A DNA stretch of 58,285 bases from Kerstersia similis (GTDB lineage: Bacteria > Pseudomonadota > Gammaproteobacteria > Burkholderiales > Burkholderiaceae_B), in the NCBI RefSeq assembly GCF_965139615.1, contig NZ_CBCSIQ010000026.1, positions 1-58,285 of the forward strand. Direction: 5' to 3'. Both the position numbers and the translations under genes were made by a program. The notes beneath the pieces were generated by a model. It made no database searches and was not told where the DNA came from. It worked only from the letters and a program-made list of their open reading frames with translations. This document shows, in pieces, positions 43,423 through 51,909 of this stretch (positions are counted from its first letter, which is position 1; each line of letters opens with the position of its first letter).

Positions 43423-43452
43423 TTGCAAATTAAATTTCAGGCATGCTATATT
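43423..43452 (+). promoter_or_regulatory. Promoter of tRNA-Arg copy 1
   Basis: TTGCAA (43423-43428), an 18-bp spacer and TATATT (43447-43452) with an extended TGC element. The same layout precedes copy 2. The tRNA begins 92 bases downstream, which is a long leader. Confidence 0.6.
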
Positions 43453-43544
43453 TCTGCTTCTGCATTTTTCACGCAGCCCTGGCAATCAGGGCAAAGCCTG
43501 CATAGTCAATCAATGTCTGTGCCAGCTTGCGGAGAAAACAGAAT

Positions 43545-43621
43545 GCGCCCGTAGCTCAGTTGGATAGAGTACTTGGCTACGAACCAAGGGGTCGTGGGTT
43601 CGAATCCTGCCGGGCGCGCCA
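43545..43621 (+). tRNA. tRNA-Arg(ACG), copy 1
   Basis: This is a 77-nt cloverleaf with acceptor stem GCGCCCG/CGGGCGC, D-arm with AGCTCAGTTGGATAGAGT, anticodon ACG (43579-43581, read as ICG), T-arm and encoded CCA. It is identical in sequence to the copy at 45869-45945. Confidence 0.97.
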
Positions 43622-43628
43622 ATTCAGA

Positions 43629-43660
43629 GGGGCTTACAGCAAGACTGTAAGCCCCTTTTT
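43629..43660 (+). terminator. Terminator of tRNA-Arg copy 1
   Basis: GGGGCTTACAG and CTGTAAGCCCC form an 11-bp stem with a CAAGA loop, followed by five T residues. The same stem follows copy 2. Confidence 0.92.
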
Positions 43661-44016
43661 CATTCCTCCCCCCTTTTTTTCTCCCCATTTTCATTTGCTG
43701 CACCACCTGGCGCGCGAGGCTGGGGGGGAGCAGCCGGGACGAGTGGGCAGCTTGGGGCGGCTATACCGGAAATCGTTCGGAAAAGCACCCACCGCAGCAA
43801 CTTCTGTGCGCTTTTCTGTCGCCTGCTTGCGATTCTCGTGCGTGCCCTCTCCCTATTTTGCGAAAAGCATGGTCAAATTCCTGTCATTTTTGGATGGCAG
43901 TTCAATCGACCACATCATCATGAACCGTTCAGGATGAGAACTGCTGTTAGCCGTCAGTCGGGCTGGTGTGCCTGCCTGGGGGCTTTGGGTGGCGAGTTGG
44001 AAACAGAATACTTCTC
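43661..44016. other. Leader region of the PiT transporter gene
   Basis: This 356-bp stretch lies between the first tRNA-Arg terminator and the pit start. It must include the pit promoter. I see no gene, strong repeat or clear promoter hexamers. Confidence 0.3.
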
Positions 44017-45618
44017 ATGAGTGCATCTCCACTGCATGCCAAGCCCGTCGATGATACGGTGGGCTCCTGGCGCATCAGCGTGTTTTTTGCCGTACTTCTG
44101 GTCAGTATCACTGGCTATTTCATCTACTGGGCACTGGGCTTTACCAACTTCAACCAGCCCGTTCTATTGATCCTGGCGATCCTGTTCGGGATCTTCATGG
44201 CGTTCAATATCGGCGGCAATGATGTCGCCAATTCCTTTGGCACCAGTGTCGGGGCGCGCACCTTGACAGTTAAGCAGGCCTTGCTGATCGCAGCGGTCTT
44301 CGAGGTCAGTGGCGCGGTGCTGGCGGGCGGGGAGGTCACGGCGACTATCCGTGGCGGGATTGTCGATATGTCGGCCATGCATCTGGAGCCCCTGCAGCTG
44401 GTCTATATCATGATGTCGGCGCTTTGCGCCGCGGCGATATGGTTGCTGTACGCGTCCAAAAAAGGCTATCCAGTTTCTACGACCCACTCCATCGTGGGCG
44501 CGATTGTCGGCAGTTCCATTACCCTGGGCATCATGCTCAATGGCGGTGGCGCGGCGCTGGATCTGGTGCAGTGGGACAAGATCGGCACCATCGTGGCATC
44601 CTGGATTGTGTCGCCGCTGCTGGGCGGTGTGGTGGCCTATCTGCTCTATAAGCAGGTCAAGCACCATGTCCTGAACTACAACGAAACGGCGGATGCCCAG
44701 CTCCGGGAAAACCGTCGTGCTCGCCGGGACTATAAAAAGCAGCACAAAGAAGCGTTTGAGCGCTTGTCGGACCTCCAGAAAGCCTCCTATAGCCGCCTGC
44801 TGGAGCAGGATGCGCAGTTGATGGAGGACGGGGAGTACGAGCCCGAGCATTTGCAATCGGATTACTATCGCGGCCTGCATCAGTTCGAGCAGCGCAAGGA
44901 AGAAATCCGGGCATACCGCGCCCTGGAAAATGGCGTGCCGCTGATTGCCGCGCTGGGCGCCGTCGTTATTGCTTCCATGTTGTTGTTCAAGGGATTGAAG
45001 AACGCCAATCTGGGCTTGTCGTCGCTGCACATGTATGTGCTGATCGGCATGATCGGCGCCTTTGTCTGGATGGCGACGTTCATTTTTGCCAAGACCCTCA
45101 AGCGCAAGTCCCTGAGCAAATCCACCTTCATGATGTTCAGCTGGATGCAGCTGTTCACGGCGGCTGCGTTTGCCTTCAGTCATGGCTCCAACGATATCTC
45201 GAATGCCATTGGTCCGTTTGCAGCCATTTTGGATGTATTGCGTACCGGCGTGATTGGTGAGGCGGCGGCCATTCCGACGGAAGCCATGCTGACTTTTGGC
45301 GTGGCCTTGGTGGTGGGCCTGTGGTTCATCGGCAAGGAAGTGATCGCCACGGTAGGAACCAACCTGACCAAAATGCACCCGGCCTCGGGCTTTTCGGCCG
45401 AGCTGGCGGCGGCGGCAGTCGTCATGATGGCTTCGCTGATGGGCCTGCCCGTCTCCAGTACGCACATTCTGATCGGAGCCGTGCTGGGTATCGGCCTGGC
45501 CAATCGTCAGACCAACTGGGGCCTGATGAAGCCGATTGCGATGGCCTGGGTCATCACCTTGCCTGCAGCGGCGATTCTCAGCTCCATCATTTTCGTTATC
45601 CTGAACAGCGTATTCTGA
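44017..45618 (+). CDS. PiT-family inorganic phosphate transporter
   Basis: The 533-residue membrane protein carries both halves of the PiT signature: FNIGGNDVANSFGTSVGART (about residue 65) and FAFSHGSNDISNAIGPFAAI (about residue 386). The halves are split by a charged cytoplasmic loop (about residues 220-315) with a coiled-coil character. It takes up metal-phosphate with protons at the inner membrane. ATG at 44017 (MSASPLHAKP) is chosen; a longer frame to 43966 has no ribosome site. No PhoU-like (DUF47) partner is adjacent. It sits alone between two identical tRNA-Arg units. Confidence 0.93.
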   Translation: MSASPLHAKPVDDTVGSWRISVFFAVLLVSITGYFIYWALGFTNFNQPVLLILAILFGIFMAFNIGGNDVANSFGTSVGARTLTVKQALLIAAVFEVSGAVLAGGEVTATIRGGIVDMSAMHLEPLQLVYIMMSALCAAAIWLLYASKKGYPVSTTHSIVGAIVGSSITLGIMLNGGGAALDLVQWDKIGTIVASWIVSPLLGGVVAYLLYKQVKHHVLNYNETADAQLRENRRARRDYKKQHKEAFERLSDLQKASYSRLLEQDAQLMEDGEYEPEHLQSDYYRGLHQFEQRKEEIRAYRALENGVPLIAALGAVVIASMLLFKGLKNANLGLSSLHMYVLIGMIGAFVWMATFIFAKTLKRKSLSKSTFMMFSWMQLFTAAAFAFSHGSNDISNAIGPFAAILDVLRTGVIGEAAAIPTEAMLTFGVALVVGLWFIGKEVIATVGTNLTKMHPASGFSAELAAAAVVMMASLMGLPVSSTHILIGAVLGIGLANRQTNWGLMKPIAMAWVITLPAAAILSSIIFVILNSVF

Positions 45619-45766
45619 ACCTGGCAGGCCAGCTCTGGCCTGCTCCAGGCTCGCTGTCGCAAGCCGCCCGCATGTGTGCCATGCCGGCGGCTTTGTTGTT
45701 TGCAGTGGCTGACGGCGCGGGCACTGGCGGAATTTGTGATGCCGGCGTTGATTTTCTTTTTACCTC

Positions 45767-45796
45767 TTGTGCAGCAACGAAAAATCATGCTATATT
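45767..45796 (+). promoter_or_regulatory. Promoter of tRNA-Arg copy 2
   Basis: TTGTGC (45767-45772), 18 bp, and TATATT (45791-45796) preceded by ATGC, the same layout as copy 1. The tRNA begins 72 bases downstream. Confidence 0.6.
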
Positions 45797-45868
45797 TCTT
45801 TCTCTGCACTTGTTGCTCCGAATCGCTTCATCGAAGCAATGGATTTGGGATGAACAGCAAGACAGAAT

Positions 45869-45945
45869 GCGCCCGTAGCTCAGTTGGATAGAGTACTTGG
45901 CTACGAACCAAGGGGTCGTGGGTTCGAATCCTGCCGGGCGCGCCA
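45869..45945 (+). tRNA. tRNA-Arg(ACG), copy 2
   Basis: All 77 bases match the copy at 43545-43621, including the encoded CCA. The flanking ACAGAAT upstream and AATTCAGA downstream are shared as well, so the duplicated unit extends beyond the tRNA. Confidence 0.97.
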
Positions 45946-45953
45946 ATTCAGAA

Positions 45954-45986
45954 GGGGCTTACAGCGAAAACTGTAAGCCCCTTTTT
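45954..45986 (+). terminator. Terminator of tRNA-Arg copy 2
   Basis: It has the same GGGGCTTACAG/CTGTAAGCCCC stem as copy 1, with a CGAAAA loop and five T residues. It also separates the plus-strand units from the converging fumC gene. Confidence 0.92.
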
Positions 45987-46146
45987 CTATTTCCGTTGCG
46001 CGGCCCGCTGTGCGGCGGCAAGCGCCACATCCATGGATGTATGCTTGTCGAGTCCGTTCATCGACTTTCACCGCCTTCCATCGCCTGATAGGCAGCGGGA
46101 TGGCTGGGCTTGCGGCCCGACGCGATCCCGTGCCTGTGCGGACGGC

Positions 46147-47604
46147 TTAGCTGCCTGCCACCCCATGCCCGACCATCAGGGCCGGATTGACGATGGCATC
46201 GAACTGCGCTTCATCAATGAAACCGGACTTGAGGGCAGCCGCCTTGAGGGTGGTGCCTTCGTCGTTGGCCAGGTGTGCGATCTTCGAGGCCTTGTCATAG
46301 CCAATCACCGGGGACAGGGCCGTGACCAGCATCAGGGATTGATTCACCATGGCATCTATGCGCGGGCGATTCAGTTCCGTGCCTGAGACGGAATAGAGGC
46401 GGAATTTCTCACAGGCATCCCCCAGGATCTGGATGGAGTGCAGGGTATTGTTGATGATGATCGGGCGCATGGCATTCAATTCGAAGTTGCCCTGGCTGCC
46501 GGCGAAGGCCACGGCATTGTCTTCGCCGAGTACCTGAATGCAGACCATGACCATTGCTTCGCATTGCGTCGGGTTGACTTTGCCGGGCATGATGGAAGAG
46601 CCGGGTTCGTTGGCGGGCAGGATCAGTTCGCCCAGGCCACATCGCGGACCAGAGGCCAGCCAACGCATGTCGTTGGCAATTTTCATAAGCGCCACCGCCA
46701 GGCCCCGTACCGCAGCCATCGTTGCCACCATGGCGTCCAGCGAGCCCTGGGCGGCAAACTTGTTGGGGGCGGTGACAAAGGGTTTGCCGGTGATTTCCGC
46801 AATTTTTGCAGCGATTTCCTCGCTGAAGCCCTGGGGCGCGTTCAGGCCGGTGCCGACCGCTGTACCGCCGGCAGCCAGTTGGTACAGGCCGCTTTGGGAG
46901 CGTGCAATATTGGCGAGTGCATCGCGGATCTGCACGGCATAGCCCGACCATTCCTGGCCGACGGTCAAGGGCGTGGCATCCTGCAGATGCGTACGCCCGG
47001 TTTTGACGATGTCCATCCATTGCTCGGATTTTTTTTCGATTTCCTCGGCCAGCGCAGTGGCCTGGGGCAGCAGCACATCATCCAGTGCCGAGACTGCGGC
47101 AATGTGCATGGCAGTGGGAAAGCTGTCGTTGGAAGATTGCCCCATGTTCACATCGTCGTTGGGATGGACGGGAACCTTGCTGCCCAACTCTCCACCCAGC
47201 AGCTGTATCGCCCGGTTGGACAGCACTTCGTTGACGTTCATGTTGGACTGCGTCCCTGAGCCGGTTTGCCAGACGTAGAGAGGGAAGTGGTCGTCCAGTT
47301 TGCCTGTAATGGCTTCTTCAGCGGCTTGTACGATGGCCTGGGCCTTCCAGTCGGGCAACCGGCCTGCGGCGGCATTGACCAGTGCGGCCGCTTTTTTGAC
47401 ATATCCGTAGGCGTGATAAACCCGCTTGGGCATACGGTCGTTGCCAATAGAGAAATGCACCAGCGAGCGCTGGGTCTGCGCGCCCCAATAGCGATCGGCG
47501 GGGACATCTATACCGCCCATGGAGTCCGTTTCATGACGTACGCCAGTCGCATTGATACCAATGGGAATGTTCAGGATCTTTACGGGGGTGCTGGAGTGGG
47601 TCAT
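46147..47604 (-). CDS. fumC: Class II fumarate hydratase
   Basis: FumC converts fumarate to malate in the citric acid cycle without an iron-sulfur cluster. The 485-residue protein has the fumarase/aspartase signature GSSIMPGKVNPTQ, the catalytic histidine segment TGRTHLQDATPLTVGQEWSG, and WQTGSGTQSNMNVNEVLSNR. The N-terminus (MTHSSTPVKILNIPIGINAT) is roughly 20 residues longer than common FumC proteins, but GAGG lies ahead of this ATG. It is monocistronic as far as seen. Confidence 0.96.
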   Translation of the reverse strand: MTHSSTPVKILNIPIGINATGVRHETDSMGGIDVPADRYWGAQTQRSLVHFSIGNDRMPKRVYHAYGYVKKAAALVNAAAGRLPDWKAQAIVQAAEEAITGKLDDHFPLYVWQTGSGTQSNMNVNEVLSNRAIQLLGGELGSKVPVHPNDDVNMGQSSNDSFPTAMHIAAVSALDDVLLPQATALAEEIEKKSEQWMDIVKTGRTHLQDATPLTVGQEWSGYAVQIRDALANIARSQSGLYQLAAGGTAVGTGLNAPQGFSEEIAAKIAEITGKPFVTAPNKFAAQGSLDAMVATMAAVRGLAVALMKIANDMRWLASGPRCGLGELILPANEPGSSIMPGKVNPTQCEAMVMVCIQVLGEDNAVAFAGSQGNFELNAMRPIIINNTLHSIQILGDACEKFRLYSVSGTELNRPRIDAMVNQSLMLVTALSPVIGYDKASKIAHLANDEGTTLKAAALKSGFIDEAQFDAIVNPALMVGHGVAGS

Positions 47605-48388
47605 ATCGCCTCGGAGAATGGACTGTCAAATATATTTTTTGAATCAGCAATCATGCGGCGCAGCAATTCCTGCATTGGCCGCGATCTGCCTCTCGTAATA
47701 TATAGGATGCCCATGAAGGCAATGGTGAAAAAATAAAAATTCGCCCGAATGATTGAAACCAGGTTTGATTTGCAACAAATAGGCGGGAATTCTTTTTCGG
47801 ATTGAAAAAATAAGATCCTGCTGAAATTGATTGAATGGAATGAATTTATTGTTTTTGGGAAATGAAATGAAAATTCATTGCAAACCGGGCAGTTGGAAAA
47901 CCGGCAGTACGGTTTGCACGCTGGGGGCAAGGCACCAGCGCTGGCTGGGCCTGGGGACAAGAGGGCAGGACCAGTGCTGGCTGGGCCGCCAGGGCTGAGG
48001 CAAGTCCCCCATCATGCTGACGCGGAAAGTTCTTGGGGCAGGCACTGGCGCGCCATGCCTGCCGCGTCGAGTTGAGGCAGCATTCCTGATGCTGCCGTAC
48101 CCAAAACAATGCCGGAATTTTTTTCTGTAATGAAATCGTTCACGCGCAGAGGAAAATCCAGTCAGGCAGGCATTCCGCTGCGATGGAATGGGCGCAGCCT
48201 TCCCTGCATAAGCCATTTTTTTGCCCGCTGCGGGAACCGCATTGCAATTGGCCGGCGTGCGTCGCCATGTGGCCGGCAATGGCAGCCGATAGGCTGCGCT
48301 GGCAGTGAGATAGCGGCAATTTTATCTTTCCATTGCCAGCGCGATAGCAGCGGTACGGCACCCTGATGGGCCAAGGGAATGTGTCGGT
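47605..48388. other. 784-bp gap upstream of fumC, AT-rich core and short tandem repeat
   Basis: No convincing gene is present. Bases about 47690-47880 are markedly AT-rich compared with the rest of the window and probably include fumC promoter elements, though I cannot pick hexamers with confidence. An 18-bp direct repeat ACCAG(C/T)GCTGGCTGGGCC occurs at 47934-47951 and 47970-47987 (period 36). A minus-strand open frame of 119 codons (47601-47960) has skewed, non-protein-like composition. Confidence 0.4.
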
Positions 48389-50023
48389 TCAGGCGGTTTG
48401 CGGGGAGGCGGCGGACTGCGTAAGCGGTACGCGATGCAGCCGGATATCATCGAGTCCGCTCACGATGATCCGATCCTGTTGTGCAGGATCGGTTTGCGGC
48501 AGTTCCTGCAATCGGTGCATGCCCCGTGTTTCGCGGCGTTCGCTGGCGCTGCGGTAGATCCAGCGGGCGCCAGCCAGCATGGCGGCGGTTTCGCGTGCGT
48601 GGCGCGGGCTCTGATCACTGTTCGGGGCCAGGCTGGTGCTGGCCTGATCCCAGAGTGCGTCGAGCTTGTTCAAGGAATCCTGGATGCCGCCCAGGGTACG
48701 AAACACGTTTTTTTCTATGGGCAGGATTTCCGCCTGGACGCCTTGGCGGATGTTTGCACTGCGGGCCGTACCGGCCGCGCTCCGGGGGCGCAGGCCGATG
48801 CCGCCCAGGCCCCGCAAGGCCAGCTGCGGCGCCGGTGCAGGCTGAGCCGCCGCCACGGCCGCCTGGGCGGCCCACTTGGCCGAGACCAGGCACCAGGCGA
48901 TGGCCGGGCCCGCGCCACTCATGGCTGCGCCGCATAAGTGGGTGCGTTCCGTGACATCACCAGCGGCATACAGCCCGGGCACGCTGGTGGCCGAGCGCTC
49001 ATCGGTAGTCAGTCCGCCTGCGGCACGGATCAGCCCCTCATAACGCAGTTCCAGCGGGAAGCGTTCGGTGAAGGGATCCACGCCAATGGCACGGAAGTGC
49101 TCATAGATGCTGCTGACGGTTTTGGCGAAGGCCTTGAGATGCGGGTTGCCACGGTTCATGCTGGCATACGCGCCGCCGGTTTCCATGATGGCACGCCCGA
49201 CGTCGGCGACGGATTCCCAGCCATTGGCAGGCAGTTCACGGCCATTGCCGTCATAGAACGTCGCGCTGCTATACCAGAAGCCTTTGGTGGTCGGGCTGCC
49301 TTGCGGGGAAATGCCATAGTGGCCGCTGAATTCCAGCCCCGAAAAGCTGGCGCCCGCTTCGGCGGCCATCAGGTGTCCGTCACCTGTGGTGCCCTCGGTG
49401 CCCATGGCGCCGGACAGAAAGGCGTTGCCGCCAGTCGCCAGAATCACGGCACCGGCGCGGACACTCCAGCTTTGGCCGGTCTGTGTGTTGTCGCCCGCAG
49501 CGCCCGCGACAGCGTCATCATTGGCCAGAAGCTCCAGGGCCGGGCTGTGATCGAGGATCTGTACGCCCGCCAGCAGCAATTGCTCGCGCAGGAACAGCAA
49601 GGCGTAGGGGCCCTGGAAAGCCAGCAGGCTGGGCGGGCTGCCGTCCAGCGTCGGCAGGCCATAGGCGGATTGAAAGCCCAATTCCTTCAGTTGCAGGCCG
49701 ATGCGATAGCTTTCTTCATAGACGCGCTCAATGTAGGCGAGGTCATCCAGCCCGCAGGCGGCCGCATGGCGCGAATGGATCAGTTTGTCGTTGTAGGCGG
49801 TTTCGCCGGGACGGGTGTAGCAGGCGCTGCCGCTGGCCTTGGCGACGACGCCGGCTTCACCGACGACACCCTTTTCTGCCAGGATGACGCTGGCGCCTGC
49901 ACGCCGGGCGCTCAGGGCGGCCCAGCAGCCGGCCACGCTGCCGCCGATCACGAGAATGTCGGCACGGTATTCATGGCTGTGAGAACCGGGCTGGATGAGA
50001 TTACTGCTGGGGTATGAGGCCAT
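48389..50023 (-). CDS. FAD-dependent oxidoreductase, AprA/fumarate-reductase flavoprotein type
   Basis: The 544-residue flavoprotein belongs to the succinate dehydrogenase/fumarate reductase/adenylylsulfate reductase superfamily. The N-terminal FAD fold (ADILVIGGSVAGCWAALSAR) is followed by the flavoprotein region with GNAFLSGAMGTEGTTGDGH and the C-terminal FAD motif SVPGLYAAGDVTERTHLCGA. It is the last gene of an SsuABC-like operon, 171 bp after the ATPase gene with a hairpin in between. That context suggests oxidation of an organosulfur compound. No ferredoxin-like partner gene is adjacent. The start at 50023 (MASYPSSN) is chosen over a TTG at 50149. Confidence 0.82.
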   Translation of the reverse strand: MASYPSSNLIQPGSHSHEYRADILVIGGSVAGCWAALSARRAGASVILAEKGVVGEAGVVAKASGSACYTRPGETAYNDKLIHSRHAAACGLDDLAYIERVYEESYRIGLQLKELGFQSAYGLPTLDGSPPSLLAFQGPYALLFLREQLLLAGVQILDHSPALELLANDDAVAGAAGDNTQTGQSWSVRAGAVILATGGNAFLSGAMGTEGTTGDGHLMAAEAGASFSGLEFSGHYGISPQGSPTTKGFWYSSATFYDGNGRELPANGWESVADVGRAIMETGGAYASMNRGNPHLKAFAKTVSSIYEHFRAIGVDPFTERFPLELRYEGLIRAAGGLTTDERSATSVPGLYAAGDVTERTHLCGAAMSGAGPAIAWCLVSAKWAAQAAVAAAQPAPAPQLALRGLGGIGLRPRSAAGTARSANIRQGVQAEILPIEKNVFRTLGGIQDSLNKLDALWDQASTSLAPNSDQSPRHARETAAMLAGARWIYRSASERRETRGMHRLQELPQTDPAQQDRIIVSGLDDIRLHRVPLTQSAASPQTA

Positions 50024-50109
50024 GGAATTCAACGAAAACAGAAGTTCTATCGGAAAAGAAGCGCGGCAGACATCGCAGCCTGCACCAGGTCTTTCGGCGC
50101 CGCCTTGGC

Positions 50110-50148
50110 TGCACCACTCGTCGCGCCTGGAGCGCGAGGAGTGGTGCA
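50110..50148. repeat. Long hairpin between the ABC ATPase and flavoprotein genes
   Basis: TGCACCACTCGTCGCGC (50110-50126) and GCGCGAGGAGTGGTGCA (50132-50148) pair over 17 positions with one G-G mismatch and a 5-nt loop. There is no T-tract. It could reduce read-through, stabilise the upstream mRNA, or be a remnant of a repeat. Confidence 0.7.
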
Positions 50149-50194
50149 AGATGAGTGGCGCAAGGTGGGCAGCGAAGATCGGTGGTGGGGCGCC

Positions 50195-51091
50195 TCAGTG
50201 TTTTTGCAGCACGCGTTCAAGCACGGTTTCGCGCAGCCCGACAAAAGTCGGGGTACTGCGGATGCGCGGGCGGGGCAGGGGGACTGCCAGATCCAGCGCG
50301 ACCTGTCCGCCATCCATCAGGACAACGCGATCCCCCAGCGCGACAGCCTCTTCGACTTCGTGGGTCACCAGCAGCACCGTGAAAGCATGGGTCTGCCAGA
50401 TCTTCTCGACCAATGCCTGCATTTCCAGCCGGGTCAGCGCATCCAGGGCGCCCAGCGGCTCGTCCAGCAGCAACAGGCGCGGGCGATGAATCAAGGCACG
50501 CGCCAGCGCGACCCGTTGACGCTGGCCGCCTGATAGCTGGGCGGGCCATTTGCCCGCATGTTCCGCCAGCCCGACTTCCTGCAGCGCCGCTCGGGCACGC
50601 GGACGCCAATCGCCACGCAGCCCCAGACCGATGTTGTCGAGCACCGACAACCAGGGCAACAGGCGCGAGTCCTGGAACATCATGCGGATATCCTTGGCGT
50701 GGCTGCGCAAGGGTGTACCGTTGGCATGCAACTGGCCGTCTTCACAGGTTTCCAGGCTGGCCAGGGCGCGCAGCAGCGTCGATTTACCGCAGCCCGAGCG
50801 GCCGACAATGGCCAGGAACTGGCCGGCCTGGACATCCAGGTCCAATTGCCGGATGACCGGCTGCGAGCCAAAGGATTTTTCCAGGCCGCGCAGGGATAGT
50901 GCGAGCCCGGTATCGGCTTGCGATGCTTGCCGCGTCTGGCGGGGGCTTTGGTTGGCAGTCTTGCGGCCGGAACTGGCCGGCAGCGGCTGGGACGCCGGAA
51001 GAGCGCCGGCATTGGCCAAAGAATTGGCGCTGGCGGAATTCGGCAGCAGACGGCGCCAGAGGGAAGGAAAGAAGGTGGATGGGCTGCTCAT
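50195..51091 (-). CDS. ABC transporter ATPase, SsuB/TauB type
   Basis: The 298-residue ATPase has Walker A (VGRSGCGKSTLLRAL), signature (QLSGGQRQRVALARAL), Walker B (LLLDEPLGALDALTR) and the H-loop (LLVTHEVEEAV), all of the nitrate/sulfonate/taurine importer class. About 60 residues of Ala/Ser/Gln-rich sequence precede the domain (LALSLRGLEKSFG). The start at 51091 overlaps the permease gene by four bases. It energises uptake through the adjacent permease. Confidence 0.92.
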   Translation of the reverse strand: MSSPSTFFPSLWRRLLPNSASANSLANAGALPASQPLPASSGRKTANQSPRQTRQASQADTGLALSLRGLEKSFGSQPVIRQLDLDVQAGQFLAIVGRSGCGKSTLLRALASLETCEDGQLHANGTPLRSHAKDIRMMFQDSRLLPWLSVLDNIGLGLRGDWRPRARAALQEVGLAEHAGKWPAQLSGGQRQRVALARALIHRPRLLLLDEPLGALDALTRLEMQALVEKIWQTHAFTVLLVTHEVEEAVALGDRVVLMDGGQVALDLAVPLPRPRIRSTPTFVGLRETVLERVLQKH

Positions 51092-51909
51092 GGCCGGGCC
51101 TCTGCCATTTGGTAGGAGGGATGCCATTTCAGCCAGCGCCGCTCCAGCAGGCGAGCCGCCCAATCGGAACTTTTGCCCAGCAAGGCATAGATGATGATGG
51201 ATAGCACGACGATATCGGTCTGCAGGAATTCGCGCGCCGTCATGGCCAGGTAGCCGACCCCCGATTTGGCCGAGATGGTTTCGGCAACGATCAGCACGAT
51301 CCAGGAGACGCCCAGGGCGTAGCGCACTCCGACCAGGATGGAGGGCACCGCACCTGGCAATACGACATAGCGCAGCAGGCGCCAGCCGCTCAGGCCGTAG
51401 TTGCGAGCCATCTCGATCAGGCCGCTGTCCAGCGAGCGGATGCCGTGATAGGTGTTCAGATAGACCGGAAACAGGGCGGCGAATGTAATCAGGAAAATGC
51501 GGGTGGTTTCGTCGATGCCGAACCACATAATGGCCAAGGGCACCAGCGCCAGCGAGGGAATGTTGCGCAGCATCTGCAGCGTGGTATCGAGCAGGCGTTC
51601 GCCCGTGCGGGACAGGCCGGTCAGCAAACCGAGCGCCAGCCCCAGTGCCGTGCCGAGGGCGAAGCCGGCGGCAGCACGCACAAAGCTGACGCCGATGTGA
51701 TGCCAGAGTTCGCCGCTGGCCAGCAGGCGCAGGAAGGTTTGCAGCACTTCCAGCGGCGGCGGAAAGAGCCGGGCGGAGACCAGGCCGCGCGTCGAGGCGT
51801 AGTGCCAGACGACGATAGTGAACAGCGGGATCAGCCAAGGCATGAGCTGCCACCACACCGCGCGCAGCGATGTGGTGGCCGGATGGGATGAACGGTTTGC
51901 CCGGCTCAC
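51088..51909 (-). CDS. ABC transporter permease, SsuC/TauC type
   Basis: The 273-residue permease has six predicted membrane helices and the cytoplasmic coupling loop of this class (MARNYGLSGWRLLRYVVLPG, the EAA-type motif). Translation starts at GTG 51909 with GGAAGG upstream, and its GTGA overlaps the stop of the binding-protein gene. It forms the channel of the SsuABC-like importer. Confidence 0.92.
   Translation of the reverse strand: MSRANRSSHPATTSLRAVWWQLMPWLIPLFTIVVWHYASTRGLVSARLFPPPLEVLQTFLRLLASGELWHHIGVSFVRAAAGFALGTALGLALGLLTGLSRTGERLLDTTLQMLRNIPSLALVPLAIMWFGIDETTRIFLITFAALFPVYLNTYHGIRSLDSGLIEMARNYGLSGWRLLRYVVLPGAVPSILVGVRYALGVSWIVLIVAETISAKSGVGYLAMTAREFLQTDIVVLSIIIYALLGKSSDWAARLLERRWLKWHPSYQMAEARP

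Noticed and set aside
43173..45945. A mobile element inserted at the tRNA genes
   Set aside because: No integrase, transposase or att-like partial tRNA copy is visible. Both tRNA-Arg copies are complete with their own promoters and terminators.
47601..47960. Minus-strand frame of 119 codons upstream of fumC
   Set aside because: Its composition follows the local AT-rich sequence, it overlaps the fumC start region, and it has no ribosome site or recognisable motif.
47934..47987. Two spaced 18-bp repeats as a CRISPR-like array
   Set aside because: There are only two units with an 18-bp spacer, imperfect match and no cas genes nearby.
50024..50149. N-terminal extension of the flavoprotein from a TTG at 50149
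   Set aside because: The extension is encoded by the hairpin and downstream spacer, is rich in Ser, Arg and Cys, and lies outside the FAD domain; the ATG at 50023 gives a normal length.
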